A DNA stretch of 64,000 bases from Malus domestica (lineage: Eukaryota > Streptophyta > Magnoliopsida > Rosales > Rosaceae). Under the pieces are notes generated by a model. The model was not told where the DNA came from. It worked only from the letters and a program-made list of their open reading frames with translations, and searched no databases. Shown piece after piece: positions 58,882 through 64,000 of the stretch; position 1 is the first letter of the stretch; every line of letters starts with the position of its first letter. The stretch covers positions 8,205,001 to 8,269,000 of the forward strand of contig NC_091673.1 of assembly GCF_042453785.1 (NCBI RefSeq). Reading direction: 5' to 3'. A program made the position numbers and the translations under genes.

Positions 58882-61800
58882 CTAGAAGATATAACTCGAC
58901 AAGAAGCTCGAGTAAGCAACGACATCCACCCACTCCGGAAAAAGGCCTCTCAGCTTCTTTGTTTCGTCAACCATATATTGGTCTATGACAGCAACATCAA
59001 CCCTCAAATCTTCAAAACCGCTAGCCTGCAAATATCGAAAGCAAAATTTTAGAAACGGACAGAGCTGGAAGAAAATAAACCAACACCAGTTGAAAGAGCT
59101 TTACCTCTAACCAGAAGTTCCAATTCTCAGAGCTAGCTCCACTAAGCCGGCATATATATGACGGTGGACCTCCATCATTTGTTTCAGTAGCTGTTCCAAT
59201 TTTTCTCAAGCATAAGCGTACACTGTGTGAAAAGGTAAAGGTGTCTATCAAAAAATAAAAATGCAGAAGACTTTCCGTTACCTGGAAGTGTATTGTCTGC
59301 AAATGACCAGCTCGATAAAGGGCCTGTTATATTGAGGACGGTAACCCAAACCTCCTCCAAGGAACTGATATGAAGGTATCACAAAAAGCTTTAAAACTTG
59401 CAACCAAAATTAAAAGAATAATCCAGAAAAACCATATAGAAAGCCTATTCTGTATCCAATAGTAGGTCATGAATGTGGTGGTTTGTTTTACTCACCCTAA
59501 AGACAGTTGCAAGTATACTCTCCGAGATCCCTCGCTGAAAACCTTATGTGGCTCATAAGTAGACAGATGGGGGAACTGTTTGTATTGCTTCAAAATACTA
59601 TCACTTTTTGCAGGGAACTTCAAGCTTCTTGAGAACAAAAACGACACAGGAAAAAGTCCCTAAACATATAACATATATACAAAAGGCCATCAGATAATTT
59701 TTCATCCATGGTGCCCATGTTTCAAATTAATATTCAACAATTAACTGAACATAGCAATTGACGTGCATGAACAAGTTATCCATGGATTACAGTAAGGCTG
59801 TAGGGTTGCTCTTGAATCTCGAGTACATCTTAGGCTAGTTTGAATGGAAGAATTTGGAATGAGGACTTATATTTGATTTTTTAGTGAGAGAGTATAAACA
59901 TATTTTTGCTGAGATAACATCGGTAAGAAGATCATTCAGGTAATAGATCATAGATACAAAGAACAATGATTGCAGGACACGAGGACCACGGGTAATACTC
60001 TAGGATGAGTGATCCAATCTCAAGGATAAGCACTAGTGATTAAAAAGGTCATAGAAGGCTGTCTTTAATAGTAAATTGACGTAAACTCATTACAATCTTA
60101 CATACCATAAAATTCTCCCGCTGAGATAAATTTGCAGTTTTAAAAGATAACTCTGAACTAATGTGCAATTCCTTTGCCGCCTCCGGTGCATTTTTGAATA
60201 GGAAAAGTAAAGAATTGGAATCTACGACAGAAAAATCATAGCTGGACTCCACAACCTGATTTGCATCTGTCACACAGAAGAAAAACTGTTTGCATAGGGT
60301 GTAGGATAAATCTTGTTGAGAATATCGCGTTTAAGAATGGGAAAAACTAGAACAAACTCCGGAAATAAAAAAACAAATAACCAAGATAAATAACACCATG
60401 AATTTACGTGGTTCGGCAATATGTGCCTACGTCCACAGGACAGCAACAACAATCTTTCACTATATCAATAATGAGTACAACCAATAATCTTGCCAAATCT
60501 CTAGAACTAGGACTTGACAAAAAACCTGAAAGAACAAGAACAAGAAATACACTATCTCTTTTCTTTTCTCTTGCACACACCTTGCCCCTTAAATCAAACC
60601 AAATCTCTAGAACTAGGACTTGACGAAAAACCTGAAAGAACAAGAACAAGAAATACACTATCTCTTTTCTTTTCTCTTGCACACAACTTGCCCCTTAAAT
60701 CAAAAACTAGTACAATAGCCCCTTTATATAGACATAATAAAGGTCTTCTTCAATAAGGATTATTAATCCTAATTGGAAACTAGTTATAAAACCTACTCCA
60801 ATTGAGAAACTAACTCCAATTGGGAAAACAATTTAATCCTCTAAGACTATAATTCCTTATAGACTTAGGACAACTTATCATGGGTTGGAAAAACCTAACA
60901 AATCCAACATAAAGGAAAGCAAAGATGAAAAGTAAAGAAATAAATAACTACTAGTTGAAACTAATATTAGTTGGATGGATTTGCAAACATTTTAAAAACC
61001 ATGGCCTGCATCATCTATCATAACTATCACATAACACGTTAGCTTTCGCTAGCTTGGATACCTGCAGTAAGAAACGTATGCTGGAAAACAATCCTCTTAG
61101 GAGCGTCCACACTGTAGGGAAAGAACTGAGATGACAAAGCCAAGCCTAGCACACTAATGTGCAGCAAAACTTGCAAAACGGATGACCTAGCTAACCAGCG
61201 ACCAGAAATAGGTATCAGAGGGCCTACACACCAACCAGTCACAACTCCAACTATTGCTGCCATCACAACATCGGGAATAAAATAACCTGCAAGAATATAA
61301 CTGAAGATTAAAAGAAGATTTTCGTTGAATTTTTGCATAACGGGAATCCAAAGTACTTGCAGCATAATTCGAAGTATCAGAATGAACCATATTTAACAAC
61401 AAAATCTTAATGATCTTGTTCTATTACAAGCACAAACCACAAAGTATCATAGAGAATTATGATCCAAATGAAGACCATATATTGATTCAAGCACAAAAAA
61501 CCTTGAACAGTACAATAAATTAAATGTGAAGGTAACACATACCAGCATTAAAGAATGAAATTTCAAAAATACTAACCATATGGAGGTGGCAAAGCACCCA
61601 TCATACCCAGCTTTTCGACCAGAAATTGTAAAAGAAATCCACCAAAATATACAGAGTATGCAAGGCATGGAACTATAGGTAACATGTAAAACAATGTTGA
61701 CCTGAGAGAAATGATATATGTTCAGTTAAAGAACTGTAATGTCTTTTCGAACTGTGAGAACAGGACTAAAATGTTAATGAGAACTGTAAGGAAGGAAACA

Positions 61801-64000
61801 CACAAACACACCAGTAACATTATAACTTTAAGAACTGTGGAAACCAGTACCTGAGTGACTGGCGACCAAATAACTTGACTGATAAGCAATATGAAATCCA
61901 TCCAGGAAGCATAGATACGGACATTGAAAAAGTCAAGAAGCCTCCACTGAGCCCACCTAAAAGGTAAGCCTGCTTTCACTAAATAGTTTTAGCTGTCTCA
62001 GGGTTAACTAAACAAATATGAGTTACGCAACTTAAGTTCATGATTCATCCATTTTAAGTGATCAGTAAAACTTTTAAGTGAAACCATCTGAAGTAAAAGG
62101 TAACCATGCCACTTACCATCGTTAATATAGCGTAGAATCCAAATGCTCCCCAAAACCTCGCTTCATCAGATAAAGCCTGCAAGGTTCAAGCGTATGATAA
62201 TTTATTTGCTAACTTAACATACTGGGATTACTGATATACACAGGCATTACCCAATAGGTCTACAGACTGAATTAGAGACATGATACCACCAAATTAATCT
62301 ATAAGGTAGAAATATAAGCCCATGCAAACTTTACAGGTCATAGCTTCAAAATCTTTTCTTAGTAAATGCAAGCTGATTGACAGACAAGAGAATGTAATAA
62401 ATGAGAATTAAAAGAAATCTATAAGTTTTCAACCAATACATAGAAAAAGAAAAAACATTTCTCCACAACCGTCTTCTATTGAAAAATAAAGATAAACTTG
62501 GTCTTGTCTGGTGCATAAGAGTACCTCCTTTAAAGATTTGAGACCTGATGCATCTTGCGAGAGGGGAAAGCTACTCCAAATAATTCTGGGAATCAACATA
62601 CCAACAAGTGAGCAGGGAATGAACATCAAGTAAGCCAAATATGGACGAGCAAACCTGCATTTGACCAAAAAGGTCAGTGAGAGTTTCAAGGTATAAAGTG
62701 CATCTTCAAAATACACATCAGGAGCTTAGATAAGAGTTCTTTTCTCTTCTTTTTGTAGGACCTACAACTAGTCGACTAGAAATCATACTTTAACTTCATT
62801 TACGAATACAATATGATCCAGAACTTCAACCAAGAAAGGCACACTAATTCAATTGAGTTGGAAAGAACTTTATCCGTAATCACTATAAACCATTGACTAA
62901 AATGGGCAGCCCTTTCATCAATGGTATGTGCTTAACTGATGTGTCTGATCAATGAGCGTAATTAAATTCTACTGAAAAGTTCAATTTTGATAAAAAGCTA
63001 CTCATACAAAAATCCTTACGGAAAAGCACAATGCTATTTCAAAAAACAACAGGGTTATAATTTATAAGGTTAAACTCAACAAAATATGAACCCACCAGTT
63101 CATAGCACAACTAGTGAACAGCAATCTCAGGATGGCAAAGATAACTGGAAATACAATTGCCAGAAGAATCCCAGTGGCATGGAAAATCGTTCCTGCAAAA
63201 TTAACAAATTGGACAACAATGTTGAAAATTCTTGATAAGATGTCAAAGTTTACAATAAGACAGACGTGAGGTAAATAATGAATCCAGCCCACCAAGTAAA
63301 TAACCAAAATTTTCGGGTGCAACAACTAGGACTCTTAGCAATAAGGTTGCATGAAGGTATTCAAATTGAAAAGTAGCGGATTTACCTTTCGTAAAATCGC
63401 AGAAAGTTGAAAAACAAGAAAGGAGCCCACGATTCTGCTTGTGTGAAAAAATGGGCATGGCTAAGAAGATGGCAATAGGAATACTGTGAAGTAGCATGGC
63501 TACCTTCCGTGTATAGTATATCTGAAATATTCATCATTAGAGAGTGAGGACGAGTATCACATATCAGCTGAGGACATGTCAAATTAACAGTATCATGAAA
63601 ATACCACAAATCACCAGCTTTGTACCGTACCATAAACAATGATAAATAATCAAAGAAAACAGCATGCTCTCCGTCGTACTGATATCCGTTAGACTCTCTT
63701 TCATGTACAACTTGTAGCTTAGAAGAATTGGTGAAGGCCTTAATTATGCTAACCAAATTCTCTCCACGAGCTTGCATACTTCCAGGTCTGGAGGCATTGG
63801 AATGTATCAGAGGAAGTGCTTAGGGACAAAGTGGTTCGAAAAATCAAATTAAGTAAATATGTACCAAAATAGCAGATGTAATGCGTACAATAGTCTCTCC
63901 ACTGTATCATAGGATGTATGATAAAAATAACCACCAAGAAGAAAGATAATATCCAAGCCTGGAATGTCGCCATAATCTTGAGAAAATATCCGGAAATCTG
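58882..64000 (-). CDS. ER M28 metallopeptidase, ERMP1-like (3' part; At1g67420-like)
   Basis: Partial, running off the right edge. Fourteen exons: 63889-64000 (incomplete), 63631-63787, 63386-63521, 63096-63192, 62525-62654, 62117-62176, 61851-61969, 61577-61701, 61062-61286, 60106-60266, 59496-59659, 59282-59364, 59105-59190, 58882-59025; about 598 residues, all phases consistent. It opens within the M28 peptidase domain: RIFSQDYGDIPGLDIIFLLG, then YFYHTSYDTVERLLPGSMQA. The histidine of YHTSYDTVE is the expected last zinc ligand. A multi-helix membrane region follows, from VAMLLHSIPIAIFLAMP through many helices to VLQVLLHISVLGLAL. A soluble lumenal C-terminal domain ends in FLSSYIF. It resembles the human ERMP1 family. 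The acceptor at 59190 was chosen over one at about 59225 because only it keeps frame. Confidence 0.9.
60314..60900. mobile_element. Putative solo LTR in an ERMP1 intron
   Basis: Starts TGTTGAGAATATCGCGTTTA and ends AAAAACCTAACA. It is flanked by AATCT (60309-60313) and AATCC (60901-60905), a 5-bp duplication with one change. It contains GTGGTTCGGCAATATGTGCC, a phrase type common in plant Copia LTRs. It lies in the intron between exons 61062-61286 and 60106-60266. Confidence 0.65.
60494..60706. repeat. Tandem duplication of about 107 bp inside the solo LTR
   Basis: Two adjacent copies beginning CAAATCTCTAGAACTAGGAC and ending TTGCCCCTTAAATCAAA; nearly identical, implying a recent local duplication. 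Confidence 0.9.

Noticed and set aside
59191-59302. Alternative acceptor near 59225 for the penultimate ERMP1 exon
   Set aside because: It would shift the frame relative to the preceding exon, whereas the acceptor at 59190 keeps frame and leads into GGPPSYICRLSG.

Overview
This is plant nuclear DNA, from a eudicot. The genes carry many short GT..AG introns, intergenic DNA is AT-rich and full of MITEs and LTR retrotransposons, and all recognisable proteins are plant families. Gene content and order match, from memory, the Arabidopsis chromosome 1 interval around At1g67420-At1g67510: an LRR receptor kinase, glucosidase I (GCS1), an F-box/kelch protein, an RsgA-type GTPase (EMB1688), ribosomal protein L17 and an ER M28 metallopeptidase. 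Transposon style and protein similarity suggest Rosaceae (apple/pear-like). That is inference, not proof.

Layout. 0.2 kb: tRNA-Leu(UAA). 0.3-5.6 kb: intergenic, with two MULE-type MITEs, a foldback element and one orphan exon-like frame. 5.7-9.5 kb (+): LRR-RLK. 11.0-18.4 kb (+): glucosidase I, 22 exons, 850 codons reconstructed. 18.9-21.9 kb (-): nucleoporin NUP54, convergent with GCS1. 22.7-24.0 kb (-): F-box/kelch gene with a leader that probably starts near 25.8 kb. 27.9-42.1 kb: a nested retrotransposon block inside a triplicated 332-bp repeat. 43.9-46 kb: MITEs. 46.7-49.4 kb (+): RsgA-like GTPase. 49.8-50.1 kb (-): signal peptidase subunit SPC12. 52.0-54.4 kb (-): 60S ribosomal protein L17. 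56.9-58.1 kb (+): F-box/DUF295 gene, followed by a broken paralogue fragment. 58.9-64.0 kb (-): 3' part of an ER M28 metallopeptidase (ERMP1-like) with a solo LTR in one intron.

The nested block is the most informative part. A recent LTR element with a gag gene but no pol (28571-35431, TSD AGTAC) sits in one copy of the 332-bp repeat. About 140 bp further on the same repeat is split by a solo LTR (35569-41872, TSD ATATA/ATCTA). That LTR is itself split by a smaller non-autonomous LTR element (37351-41400, TSD GAATT). The smallest element carries sense-strand fragments resembling three unrelated host genes: a GH17 beta-1,3-glucanase, aminoacylase-1 and an LRR receptor kinase.

Several genes serve the secretory pathway (glucosidase I, SPC12, ERMP1-like) and several serve basic gene expression (L17, RsgA-like GTPase, NUP54). 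They are neighbours, not an operon, each with its own promoter. Housekeeping promoters here share TGGGCC/T site II and AAACCCT telo-box motifs. All exon boundaries were assigned by hand from GT/AG sites, frame continuity and remembered family sequences. No alignment or database search was run.
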